From assembly GCA_024276295.1 (NCBI GenBank), contig JAJRXN010000124.1:1-13299 (forward strand): DNA of 13,299 nucleotides. Direction: 5' to 3'. Position numbers and translations under genes: made by a program. Below the pieces are notes generated by a model. That model worked only from the letters and a program-made list of their open reading frames with translations. It was not told the DNA's origin and made no database searches. Below, piece after piece: positions 1 through 6,845 of the stretch (position 1 is the stretch's first letter; each line of letters begins with the position of its first letter). Source of the stretch: Acidobacteriota bacterium (GTDB lineage Bacteria > Acidobacteriota > Polarisedimenticolia > J045).

Positions 1-166
1 CGGCGCTCCGGCGCCACCACCAGCCCGCCGCGACCAGCACGACGCCGACCGCCAGCAGCGAGCGGTAGCCGACCGGCGCGATGCGCGGTGCGATGGCGAG
101 CCATCCGCTGCCGATCACCAGCAGCGCCAGTCCGAGGGGCATGGCCGGGTACAGCAGGCGCCTCAT
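1..166 (-). CDS. N-terminus of a membrane protein, probably GldG-like subunit of the ABC operon (partial)
   Basis: Only the first 55 residues are inside the window; the gene continues past base 1. The ATG at 166 follows a textbook ribosome binding site (GGAGGTGA, four bases upstream), so the start is secure. The fragment has two hydrophobic segments, roughly residues 7-26 and 36-50, separated by a short loop and followed by a WWWRR stop-transfer end. It lies 19 bases after the stop of an ABC-2 permease, in the same operon. In Gld-type exporters the gene after ATPase and permease is often a GldG-like auxiliary protein with N-terminal membrane segments and a large extracytoplasmic domain. That identity is inferred from position. 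The fragment itself shows only an integral membrane N-terminus, so an unrelated membrane protein is possible. Confidence 0.7.
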   Translation of the reverse strand, partial: MRRLLYPAMPLGLALLVIGSGWLAIAPRIAPVGYRSLLAVGVVLVAAGWWWRRSA

Positions 167-170
167 CGGC

Positions 171-178
171 TCACCTCC
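171..178 (-). promoter_or_regulatory. Strong Shine-Dalgarno of the membrane protein gene
   Basis: On the minus strand this reads GGAGGTGA, which is fully complementary to the usual 16S 3' end, and it sits four bases before the ATG at 166. It is among the strongest ribosome sites in the window and decides the start of the partial left-edge gene. It also shows that this gene is translated independently of the permease upstream, unlike the overlapping ATPase/permease pair. Confidence 0.7.
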
Positions 179-185
179 ACCGCTG

Positions 186-932
186 CTAGTCGACGACCCG
201 GGCCGTCAGCTCGAGCACGAAGATGACCACGCTCGCGAAGTAGACCAGCGCATGGCTATCGACCACCCCCTGGGCCAGGTCAGCCAGGTTCGAGGCCGGC
301 GTGAACTGGTCGAGATTCCGGCCGATCACCGGCAGGTTTGCGGCCTGGACGCCGATCCACGTCACGCCGGCGATGAACATCAGCGCCAGGATCGCGGCGA
401 TGAACGGGTTCTCGGTCAGGCTCGAGGCCAGCAGCCCGAGCGCGAGCAGGAACGAGCCGTAGAGGAACGCGCCGAGCAGTCCCGCCAGCAGCACGCCCGG
501 ATCCGCGTCGCCCCACGCGAGGATCAGCATCGGCATCCAGAGCGCCATCGTCAGCATCACCAGCAGCACCAGCACCGAGCCGAGGTACTTGCCGACGATG
601 AGCTGCCGCGTGCTCATCGGGGCGGTCAGCAGCAGTTCGGCGGTGTACTGTCGTCTCTCGTCGGCCAGCAGGCGCATCGTCAGCAGCGGGACGATCATGA
701 TCAGCGCCCACAGCACGTCGGCGCCGAAGAAGTCGCGGATCAGGACCTCCGCACCCGGAAGCTGCACCAGCGGATTCTGCGCTGCCTGGATCCGCAACGA
801 CTGGTACTGGCCGAGCGCCGCGACGAACAGCACGCCCTGGATCGCGAGGAACACGGCGATCGCCGTGTACGCCAGCGGTGAGACGAAGTACGACTTGACT
901 TCCCTGCGAAACAGCGCCCAGATGAAGTTCAC
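186..932 (-). CDS. ABC-2 type transporter permease, GldF-like
   Basis: Membrane subunit of an ABC exporter, 248 residues. The GTG start at 932 overlaps the TGA of the ATPase gene in the four bases GTGA, implying translational coupling. About six membrane segments are visible, near residues 18-40, 72-90, 112-138, 146-170, 175-198 and 228-245. The start (ALFRREVKSYFVSPLAY), the cytoplasmic loop with ADERRQYTAELLLTAPMS and the end (YFASVVIFVLELTARVV) are typical of the ABC2_membrane_3/GldF group of permeases. The loop probably contains the coupling helix that meets the ATPase. The substrate cannot be told. In Bacteroidetes the family takes part in gliding motility, but in other phyla homologues are annotated only as uncharacterised exporters. 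The next gene downstream, cut by the left edge, is probably a third subunit. Confidence 0.9.
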   Translation of the reverse strand: MNFIWALFRREVKSYFVSPLAYTAIAVFLAIQGVLFVAALGQYQSLRIQAAQNPLVQLPGAEVLIRDFFGADVLWALIMIVPLLTMRLLADERRQYTAELLLTAPMSTRQLIVGKYLGSVLVLLVMLTMALWMPMLILAWGDADPGVLLAGLLGAFLYGSFLLALGLLASSLTENPFIAAILALMFIAGVTWIGVQAANLPVIGRNLDQFTPASNLADLAQGVVDSHALVYFASVVIFVLELTARVVD

Positions 933-1930
933 GCGACCGCCTCCGCCTGCGCCCGTTCGGTGGTGACGACTTCCTTGAACACTTCCTCGAGCGAGTTCGC
1001 CTCCGGACGCACCTCGAGCGGCCCGTAGCCCCGTGCGACCAGTTCGGCGACGAGCCGCTCGCGGACGTCGTCGTCTCCCGGCACGACGAAGCTGTACCGG
1101 CCCTCGCCGCGCCCTTCCACGGCTCCGACCCCGGGAAGGCTCCGGAGGTCGTCGATCTGCGCCGGCGGACGGCGGAGGCGCACGACGAGGCGTCCTCCCT
1201 TGCCCGCCTCGAGCAGTTCGTCGATCGGCCCGGCGGCGACGACGCGCCCGCGGTCGATGATCACCACGCGGTGGCAGGTCGCCTGGACCTCGGGCAGCAC
1301 GTGACTCGAGAGGATCACCGTCCGCTCGCGACCGATGTCGCGGACGATCGAACGGATCTCGATCACCTGCGTCGGGTCGAGTCCGACGGTCGGCTCGTCG
1401 AAGATCAGCAGGCGCGGATCGTGGATCACCGCCTGGGCCAGGCCGACCCGCTGCCGGAAGCCTTTCGAGAGATTGCCGACCAGCCGGCGGCGGACCTCCT
1501 CGAGCCCGCAGCGTTCGATCGCCGACTCGACCGCGCGCCGACGGCGCCGGCGCGGCACGGCGCGGATCGCCGCGGCGAAATCGAGGTAGTCCGAGACGGT
1601 CATCTCGGGGTAGAGCGGCGGATGCTCCGGCAGGTAGCCGATCTCGCGCCGGACGGCGAGCGGATCCTCGAGCACGTCGTGCCCCGCGATCCGGACGCGG
1701 CCCGCCGTCGGCGGCGTCAGCCCGGTCATCACCTTCATCGTCGTCGACTTGCCGGCGCCGTTCGGTCCGAGGAACCCGAGGATCTCTCCCCGGTAGACCG
1801 TGAACGAGATCCCCCGCACCGCCTGGACCTGACCGTAGACCTTGTAGAGGTCCTCGATCTCGATCATCGGCTCGCGGGCGCGATCCGCCGACGCACCTTC
1901 CGCCAGCGGCGGTCTGTCTTTCGTGGACAC
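929..1930 (-). CDS. ABC transporter ATP-binding protein, GldA-like
   Basis: Cytoplasmic ATPase that would power the adjacent GldF-like permease, 333 residues with the start used here. Visible motifs are Walker [10 protein letters not shown] (55-63), a PEHPP segment at the Q-loop position (101-105), signature [12 protein letters not shown] (154-165), Walker [14 protein letters not shown] (174-186) and the H-loop histidine at 210 (SSHV). An accessory C-terminal domain of about 100 residues follows, as in the CcmA/NatA/GldA group. The start is uncertain. GTG at 1930 has GGGGA six bases upstream and fits the promoter at 1981-2009 with a leader of about 44 bases. TTG at 1960 and ATG at 1867 are in frame, and the ATG sits immediately before the conserved domain ([11 protein letters not shown]). 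The stop overlaps the permease start. Confidence 0.93.
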   Translation of the reverse strand: MSTKDRPPLAEGASADRAREPMIEIEDLYKVYGQVQAVRGISFTVYRGEILGFLGPNGAGKSTTMKVMTGLTPPTAGRVRIAGHDVLEDPLAVRREIGYLPEHPPLYPEMTVSDYLDFAAAIRAVPRRRRRRAVESAIERCGLEEVRRRLVGNLSKGFRQRVGLAQAVIHDPRLLIFDEPTVGLDPTQVIEIRSIVRDIGRERTVILSSHVLPEVQATCHRVVIIDRGRVVAAGPIDELLEAGKGGRLVVRLRRPPAQIDDLRSLPGVGAVEGRGEGRYSFVVPGDDDVRERLVAELVARGYGPLEVRPEANSLEEVFKEVVTTERAQAEAVA

Positions 1931-1980
1931 CGTCGTTCCCCAGCCGCCCCTTGCAGCCAACCCTCGGGGCCGTGCGCGTG

Positions 1981-2009
1981 TATCTACCGCTCGCGCGGGG
2001 GGGTGTCAA
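1981..2009 (-). promoter_or_regulatory. Sigma-70-type promoter of the ABC exporter operon
   Basis: Reading the minus strand, a perfect -35 box TTGACA (2004-2009) is followed by a 17-base spacer and a -10 box TAGATA (1981-1986). The spacer contains a run of seven C. Transcription would start near 1974, about 44 bases upstream of the GTG at 1930. The site lies in the 107-base gap between the DUF721-like gene and the ATPase gene. That allows the exporter operon its own promoter even though all these genes share a strand. The -10 box matches the consensus at only three positions, as is common in GC-rich genomes. Confidence 0.6.
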
Positions 2010-2037
2010 CGAAACCGCCCCGGACGCGGGCTGTCAG

Positions 2038-2484
2038 TCAGTCTCCGGCCTCCCCGCGTTGCCGGCCTTCCCGCGAGAGCAGCCGGCGCGCGAGCGCCCG
2101 CAGCCGCTCCGCCGGTTCGACCGCGGCGTCCGGACGGCAGCCTGCCTCCCGGCCATCGGACTGCGTCGGGAGCGGCGCGCGGTCGGGGCGGCTGACCACT
2201 GCGACCTCCCGCACGGCGGCGCCCAGCGCCGCGCCGAGAGCGGCCCGCAGCCGGCCGTCGGCCGGATCGAGGCAGCGTTCCCATCCGGAACCGGCCAGCT
2301 CGAGTTCGACGCGGCCTTCCCTCGCCCGGACCGCGACGAGATGCCGGCCGAGCGGCTCGCCGAGCGCCGCCCGGGCCCGGGCCAGCCGCACGGCGCGCCA
2401 GACCCGCGCCGGCGCCCCGGGCGGCGGCGACAGGTCGACCGCCAGCCGCGGTCCGCGGCGCCTAGCCGATTGGTCGGAACGCAT
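2038..2484 (-). CDS. DUF721 (DciA-like) domain protein
   Basis: Small cytoplasmic protein of 148 residues. The stretch from about residue 25 to 97 follows the DUF721 pattern. It has a Trp near the start (VWRAV), ALGEPLGRHL at 40-49, then RVELELAGSGWERCL at 58-72, where the family has its conserved strand-Trp-x-x-x-Leu element, then a helix with GAALGAAV. Members of this family include DciA, the ancestral loader of the replicative helicase DnaB. Many short versions have no tested role, so helicase loading is possible but not shown. The basic N-terminus and the C-terminal tail are low in complexity. The ATG at 2484 has no clear ribosome site. It is divergent from the small Cys/His protein gene at 2585. 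Confidence 0.72.
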   Translation of the reverse strand: MRSDQSARRRGPRLAVDLSPPPGAPARVWRAVRLARARAALGEPLGRHLVAVRAREGRVELELAGSGWERCLDPADGRLRAALGAALGAAVREVAVVSRPDRAPLPTQSDGREAGCRPDAAVEPAERLRALARRLLSREGRQRGEAGD

Positions 2485-2515
2485 GCCGCGAGCATATCGC
2501 GCCCGCGCATCGCTG

Positions 2516-2524
2516 TGGTATGTT
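2516..2524 (+). promoter_or_regulatory. Possible extended -10 promoter for the small Cys/His protein gene
   Basis: TGGTATGTT reads as an extended -10 element (TG, one base, TATGTT) within one of the few AT-richer patches of the 100-base divergent gap. A start near 2531 would give a leader of about 54 bases before the GTG at 2585. No -35 box is recognisable at the expected distance, so this is a weak call. Confidence 0.3.
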
Positions 2525-2584
2525 GATCACTCCCCGTTCCGCCCGCCGCCGCGACTTTCGGACGCGGCTTTCCGGAGCACGATC

Positions 2585-2830
2585 GTGAGTCAGGAACCCG
2601 GCACGAAGACGACACCGCACTGCCGTTTCCGCAGCAGCCTCGGGCTGGCCTACTGCCAGGAGCCGGCCTACGCCGAGGGCTTCTGCCGCTTCCACTACGA
2701 GTGCTTCCTGCGCGGCGAGCTGCTGGCCAACGGCCAGATCAACGAGCTGCTCGTCGACCAGGACCGGCGCCGGACGATCAACTTCCACGGCCAGCCGACC
2801 GACGAGACGCTCTACGTCGACGAAGCGTGA
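2585..2830 (+). CDS. Small Cys/His cluster protein, putative zinc-binding, unknown function
   Basis: I do not recognise a named family. The protein has 81 residues, starts at GTG 2585 and is preceded by GGAG eight bases upstream. The N-terminal half holds C13, C24, C34, H37 and C40, in the spacing C-x10-C-x9-C-x2-H-x2-C. This looks like a single small zinc site, with H12 and H37 as further possible ligands. The segment GFCRFHYEC is especially finger-like. The C-terminal half is acidic and polar, without membrane or signal segments. The C-x10-C-x9-C-x2-H spacing resembles small C3H-type fingers described in eukaryotic DNA-binding proteins, but that may be convergence. It is divergent from the DUF721-like gene and convergent with the histidine kinase gene, so it is probably transcribed alone. 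Codon usage, with G/C at third positions, supports it as a real gene. Confidence 0.7.
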   Translation: MSQEPGTKTTPHCRFRSSLGLAYCQEPAYAEGFCRFHYECFLRGELLANGQINELLVDQDRRRTINFHGQPTDETLYVDEA

Positions 2831-2857
2831 CCTGCGCGCCGGAGCCGCGGCGGGTTC

Positions 2858-5119
2858 TCAGGCCGAATGGGCGCCCGTCCCGGGGTTCGCGGTCCGGCCC
2901 GCCGACGAGGCGCGCGGCCAGCGGACCGTGAAGCGGGTGCCGTGTCCGACGCGGCTTTCGACCAGGATCTTCGCCCCGTAGCGCTCGACGATCCTCCGCA
3001 CCATCGCCAGTCCCAGCCCTGTCCCCGGCGCGTCCCGCGCGCCGCGTCCGCGGAAGAACGTCTCGAACACCCGGTCGCGCTCGTCCTCCGGGATGCCGAT
3101 CCCGGTGTCCTCGACGACGAGATCGACGAACCCGGTCGGTCCCGCGGCGACGCGGGCCGACGCCCGCCCGCCCCGGGGAGTGAACTTGATCGCGTTGCCG
3201 ACCAGGTTGTCGAGCACGCGGCGCAGGTCTTCCGGATCGGCGGCCACCGCCGCTTCCGGCTCGTCGATGCGCGCCTCGAGGCGGACGCCGCGGGCCCCGG
3301 CCGCCCCTTCGTGTCGCGTGACGACCTCCTCGACGGCGCGCCCGGCGTCGACCGCCGAGACGACGGGCGGCTCGCGCTTCTCGGCCCGGGCCAGCGCCAG
3401 CAGGTTGCCGATCAGTTCGGACATCCGATCGACGTTGCGCAGCGTCGCCTCGAGGCCGCGCCGCTGCTCGTCGTTGAGTCGTCCGAGTCGCCCGTCGAGC
3501 AGCATCTGCGTGTAGCCGCGCACCGAGACCAGCGGGGACTGCAGCTCGTGGGCCACCTCACCGAGCAGCCGCGCCCGGAACCCGTCCAGCTCCTCGAGTT
3601 CCCGGTTCAGCTCCGAAAGCTCCTCGGTCCGCGAGGCGAGGTCGCGATGCAGCGCGAGCAGTTCCTCGTACGCCTGCTGCAGGTCGTCTCCGGCGCCGCC
3701 CGCCGCCGCGTCGCCGGCCCGGTTCTCCGCGGTACCGACGGCGCGGACGATCACGACCCTGCCGAGCCGCCGGTCGGCCGGACCGTGGACCGGGACGATC
3801 GACAGCTCGATCGGGTCTTCGCGCCCCGGGGCGGCGGCAAACGTCCGGCGGTGCTCGTCGTCCGGTTCCGCGGCGGCCTTCCGCATGAACTCGGCGAACG
3901 CATCGGCCTCGCGGACGCGGACGCCGAGCAGCGCCGCCAGCTCGTCTTCCGGAGCGCCGAGGACCTCGCTCGAATCGAGTTCAAGCAGTTCCTCGAAGGC
4001 CCGGTTGACCAGCGCGACGCGCCAGCGACCGGACGGCGCGTCCCGCTCGGTCAGCAGGGCCACGCCGTCGGGCAGCGCGTCGAGTACGCCGAGCAGCCGC
4101 GCCTCGCGGGTCCGGATCAACGGGCTCTCGACCGCGGGGACGCCGACCGGCCGCAGACCGAGCGCGACGACCGTCGCCTCGCCGGCGGCCGGCAGCCCGA
4201 TCGCCTCGGCCTCGACGAGCACGGGGCGCCCGCCCGCCGTGCCCCCGACGTGACAGCGGAACGCCGGCACGCTCTCGCCGCGGGCCGCGCGACCGACACG
4301 GTCGAGCACCAGCAGGAGATCCTCCGCCGCCACCAGGTCGGCCAGCCGGCGTCCGACCGCCTGCGCGCCGAGCAGCGCCCGGGCCGCCGGGTTGGCCTCG
4401 GCGATGCGGCCGTCCTCGACGATCGCCACGCCCGCGCCGAGCCCGTCGAGCACCGCCCGCAGCCGGGCGGCCACGCGCCGCGCGTCCTCGGCCGCCGCCG
4501 GAAGCGGTTCGATCCAGACCAGCACCGAGGGGCGCTCCCCGTCGAGCCAGCGGGCGGCGACGACGACCTCCTGCGACCCGCCCCGGACGGCGAGACGCGC
4601 GGTCGCCACGCCCTCTTCTTCGCGCCGGGCCCGCGCCAGCCCCGCCAGGAATCCGGCGAGCGCGTCGGGATCGAACAGCTCGTCGAGCCCCCGGCCCTCG
4701 AGCCGCTCCTGCAGACCGAGCAGGGGGCCGGCGCCGGCGCTGGCGGCGGTGACCGTGAAGTCGGGATCGACGACGAGCAGCGCGCGATCCAGGGACGCGT
4801 CGAGCGCCCGCGCGAGCCGCGCCAGGCGCCGCGGCTCGGGGTCGTGCTCGCGGCGCGCCAGCGCCTCGGCGAGCTTCTCGATCGCCTGGATCAGCTCGGC
4901 GTCGGGATCGTCCGCTCCCACGCGCAAGGCGAGGTCGAAGCGCCCGGCGGCGAGCTGTTCGAGCATCGCGAGGATGTCGCGCCGCGGGCCGCGCTCCCGC
5001 GTCCGCCTCCCGAGTCCCCAGCCGAGCAGCACCAGCAGGCCCGCGACGACCGCGGTCAGCACGCCGGGAACCACGAAGGACCACGGCTCGGGAAGCGGAA
5101 GCTGTGCGAGCGCGATCAT
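2858..5119 (-). CDS. Membrane-anchored PAS sensor histidine kinase
   Basis: Sensor kinase of 753 residues, last gene of the signalling operon. One membrane helix (about 13-37) leads into a HAMP-like segment (about 45-90), three PAS-like domains (about 103-205, 216-325, 340-462), a coiled coil (about 478-515) and the kinase core. The H box is EVAHELQSP with phosphoacceptor H524. The catalytic domain has the N box DNLVGNAIKF (637-646), G1 DTGIGIP (671-677), F box FETFF (685-689) and G2 GTGLGL (699-704). All catalytic elements are intact. Only about twelve residues precede the helix, so there is no extracytoplasmic sensor, and the signal is presumably read by the PAS domains in the cytoplasm. 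No haem or flavin motif is obvious in them. The ATG at 5119 overlaps the stop of the EAL gene (ATGA). The likely partner is the single-domain receiver of the same operon. Confidence 0.92.
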   Translation of the reverse strand: MIALAQLPLPEPWSFVVPGVLTAVVAGLLVLLGWGLGRRTRERGPRRDILAMLEQLAAGRFDLALRVGADDPDAELIQAIEKLAEALARREHDPEPRRLARLARALDASLDRALLVVDPDFTVTAASAGAGPLLGLQERLEGRGLDELFDPDALAGFLAGLARARREEEGVATARLAVRGGSQEVVVAARWLDGERPSVLVWIEPLPAAAEDARRVAARLRAVLDGLGAGVAIVEDGRIAEANPAARALLGAQAVGRRLADLVAAEDLLLVLDRVGRAARGESVPAFRCHVGGTAGGRPVLVEAEAIGLPAAGEATVVALGLRPVGVPAVESPLIRTREARLLGVLDALPDGVALLTERDAPSGRWRVALVNRAFEELLELDSSEVLGAPEDELAALLGVRVREADAFAEFMRKAAAEPDDEHRRTFAAAPGREDPIELSIVPVHGPADRRLGRVVIVRAVGTAENRAGDAAAGGAGDDLQQAYEELLALHRDLASRTEELSELNRELEELDGFRARLLGEVAHELQSPLVSVRGYTQMLLDGRLGRLNDEQRRGLEATLRNVDRMSELIGNLLALARAEKREPPVVSAVDAGRAVEEVVTRHEGAAGARGVRLEARIDEPEAAVAADPEDLRRVLDNLVGNAIKFTPRGGRASARVAAGPTGFVDLVVEDTGIGIPEDERDRVFETFFRGRGARDAPGTGLGLAMVRRIVERYGAKILVESRVGHGTRFTVRWPRASSAGRTANPGTGAHSA

Positions 5120-6459
5120 CCCGCGCCTCCCGGCGGCCGTGCGCCGGACCCCGCGCCGTGGCGGCGCACCGCACGCTCGACGCCGAACAGATAGCCCTGA
5201 CCGAGCCGCGCCCCGCAGGCCAGAAGCGCCTCGCGCTCCGAGGCGGTCTCGACCCGCTCGGCGATCAGGCGCGCGTCGGCCCGCCGCGCGAGCTGGACGA
5301 GCGAGCGGACGACCTCCTGCCGCAGGCTGTCGGCCTCGAGTCCACGGATCAGCGTCATGTCGAACTTGATGAAGTCCGGCCTGAGCGCCTCGACGAGCGC
5401 GCTGGTCCGGGGCCCCGAACCGATGTCGTCGAGCGACAGCCGGTAGCCGCGCGTCCTGAGTTCGCGGACCGGCTCGACGAACTCCAGCGGATCGCTTCCG
5501 AACTGGCTCTCCGCCACCTCGAGCACGATCCGTCCCGGCGACAGCCCCGCGGAGGCGAGCGCCGCGAGCGTCCCGTCGTCGTGCCACTCGGGATCGAGCA
5601 GCGATTCGGCCAGCGTGTTGACGAACAGCAGCGCCGGCGGGTCGCCCTCGCCGACGGATGAGATCACGCGGCCGCGGCAGACCCGGTCGAGATCGCCGGC
5701 GAGCCCGGCATCGTGTCCGACGGAGAACATCACCCTCGGCCAGCGGAAGACCGAACGCTCGGGGCCGCGGATGAACGCCTCGAGTCCGACCGTCTCGCCG
5801 CTCGTCAGGTCGACGATAGGCTGGAACAGGCAGCGCACGTCGCGCTCGCGCAGCACGCGGTGCAGTTCGGCCAGCCAGCCGAGGCGGTCCGCGTCGAGGG
5901 GCCGCTCCGCCGCCGTCCTCGCCCGGTCGAGCGCCTCGAGCACGCGGCGTTCGAAGCGATGGAACGGATGGTCCGTCAGCAGCGCGACGCCGACGCGCAC
6001 GCGGAGCCCCTCGAGCACGCCGAGTTCGATCTCGCGATCGAGTTCCTCTCCGAGCCGTTCCTCGAGCCGCGCCGCGAGCGCCTCGACCGCCGGACCGTCG
6101 ACCGGATCGCCTTCGGCGGTCGACGCGACGAACCAGCCGAGCGCGTCGGCGTGGACGCCCGCCGCCGCGATGATCGTCTCCTCGGACAGCAGCCCGCCCG
6201 CCCCCTCGACCAGCGCGTCGGCGACGCGCGCGATCAGACGGTCGTAGGTCTCCCAGCCGTAGACCGTCTCGACCAGCCGGCAGTCACCGAGGCTGATCCA
6301 CAGCACGCCGACCCGCGGGCGGTCGGCGAGCATCGCCCGGATGCGGTCGAAGTGATAGGCCGGTCCGAACAGGCCGGTGTTCGGATCGCGGACCGCGGCC
6401 CGCAGCCGGAGAAACGCCGTGCGCAGGCGGTGATAGTCGTCGCGCTCGCGCCGGCTCAT
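5116..6459 (-). CDS. Degenerate GGDEF plus EAL domain protein, probable cyclic-di-GMP phosphodiesterase
   Basis: 447 residues, no membrane segment. The N-terminal part (about 25-185) has the layout of a GGDEF domain, but the signature is lost: the position holds GVHADALGW. Diguanylate cyclase activity is therefore unlikely. The EAL domain spans about 200-430. The signature reads EAFIR (E227, R231) instead of ExLLR. The other residues known to bind metal and substrate in this family look conserved: N281, E314 and E317 (LEVAE), D344-D345 (DDIGSG), K365 (FIKFD), E401 and E404 (AERVE), Q421 (QGYLF). A working phosphodiesterase that splits cyclic-di-GMP to pGpG is the best prediction. The dead GGDEF part may serve as a regulatory GTP-binding or dimerisation domain. 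Both ends overlap neighbouring genes by ATGA. Confidence 0.88.
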   Translation of the reverse strand: MSRRERDDYHRLRTAFLRLRAAVRDPNTGLFGPAYHFDRIRAMLADRPRVGVLWISLGDCRLVETVYGWETYDRLIARVADALVEGAGGLLSEETIIAAAGVHADALGWFVASTAEGDPVDGPAVEALAARLEERLGEELDREIELGVLEGLRVRVGVALLTDHPFHRFERRVLEALDRARTAAERPLDADRLGWLAELHRVLRERDVRCLFQPIVDLTSGETVGLEAFIRGPERSVFRWPRVMFSVGHDAGLAGDLDRVCRGRVISSVGEGDPPALLFVNTLAESLLDPEWHDDGTLAALASAGLSPGRIVLEVAESQFGSDPLEFVEPVRELRTRGYRLSLDDIGSGPRTSALVEALRPDFIKFDMTLIRGLEADSLRQEVVRSLVQLARRADARLIAERVETASEREALLACGARLGQGYLFGVERAVRRHGAGSGARPPGGAG

Positions 6460-6845
6460 CGCGGTTCTCCCGAGGGCGCCCCGAGCCGCTCGCGGATGCG
6501 GGCGACCAGCGCGCCGGTATCGAACGGCTTGACGACGTAGTCCGAGGCGCCCTGCTGCATCGCGCGCAGCTTTTCGCGCACCTCGAAGTTCACGGTGAAC
6601 ATCATCACGGGGATGCGGGCCGTCTCGCGGTCCTCGCGCAGGATCCGCAGCACTTCCCAGCCGTCCATCCCCGGCATGTTGATGTCGAGCAGGATCAGGC
6701 CGTAGTCCTGCTCATGGACGCGGAACAGTCCTTCCTCCCCCGAAGACGCGGTGTCGACGTCCCACCCCTCGCCCCGGAGCAGCAGGCCGGTCATCTCGAG
6801 GATCTCCGCGTCGTCGTCGATGACCAGGATGCGCGAACGGTTCAT
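6456..6845 (-). CDS. Single-domain response regulator (CheY-like receiver)
   Basis: 129 residues, made of one receiver domain with no output domain. All phosphorylation residues are present: the acidic pocket D10-D11-D12 (VIDDD), phosphoacceptor D54 (LLDINMPGMDG), T84 (MMFTVN) and K106 (VVKPF). It would take a phosphoryl group from H524 of the kinase encoded in the same operon and pass the signal on by protein contact, since it lacks a DNA-binding or enzymatic part. Possible targets are the EAL protein encoded next, or motility or attachment machinery. The start at 6845 overlaps the stop of the PilZ gene (ATGA) and the stop overlaps the EAL start. Tight coupling suggests a fixed ratio to its neighbours. 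Confidence 0.93.
   Translation of the reverse strand: MNRSRILVIDDDAEILEMTGLLLRGEGWDVDTASSGEEGLFRVHEQDYGLILLDINMPGMDGWEVLRILREDRETARIPVMMFTVNFEVREKLRAMQQGASDYVVKPFDTGALVARIRERLGAPSGEPR

Noticed and set aside
1033..1260. Small Arg-rich plus-strand open frames inside the ABC ATPase gene and similar ones elsewhere
   Set aside because: Shadow frames of true genes, without ribosome sites or recognisable domains.
2837..2852. Hairpin CGCCG/CGGCG between the small Cys/His protein gene and the kinase gene as a terminator
   Set aside because: Five GC pairs with no T run on either side; expected by chance at this GC content.
2867..5194. 775-residue open frame on the plus strand opposite the histidine kinase
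   Set aside because: Arg/Gln/His/Pro-rich translation with no domain, exactly antisense to a kinase with all motifs intact; a usual artefact of high GC.
5120..5587. N-terminal extension of the histidine kinase frame
   Set aside because: It overlaps the conserved EAL domain in another frame. ATG 5119 is followed at once by a membrane helix and overlaps the EAL stop.
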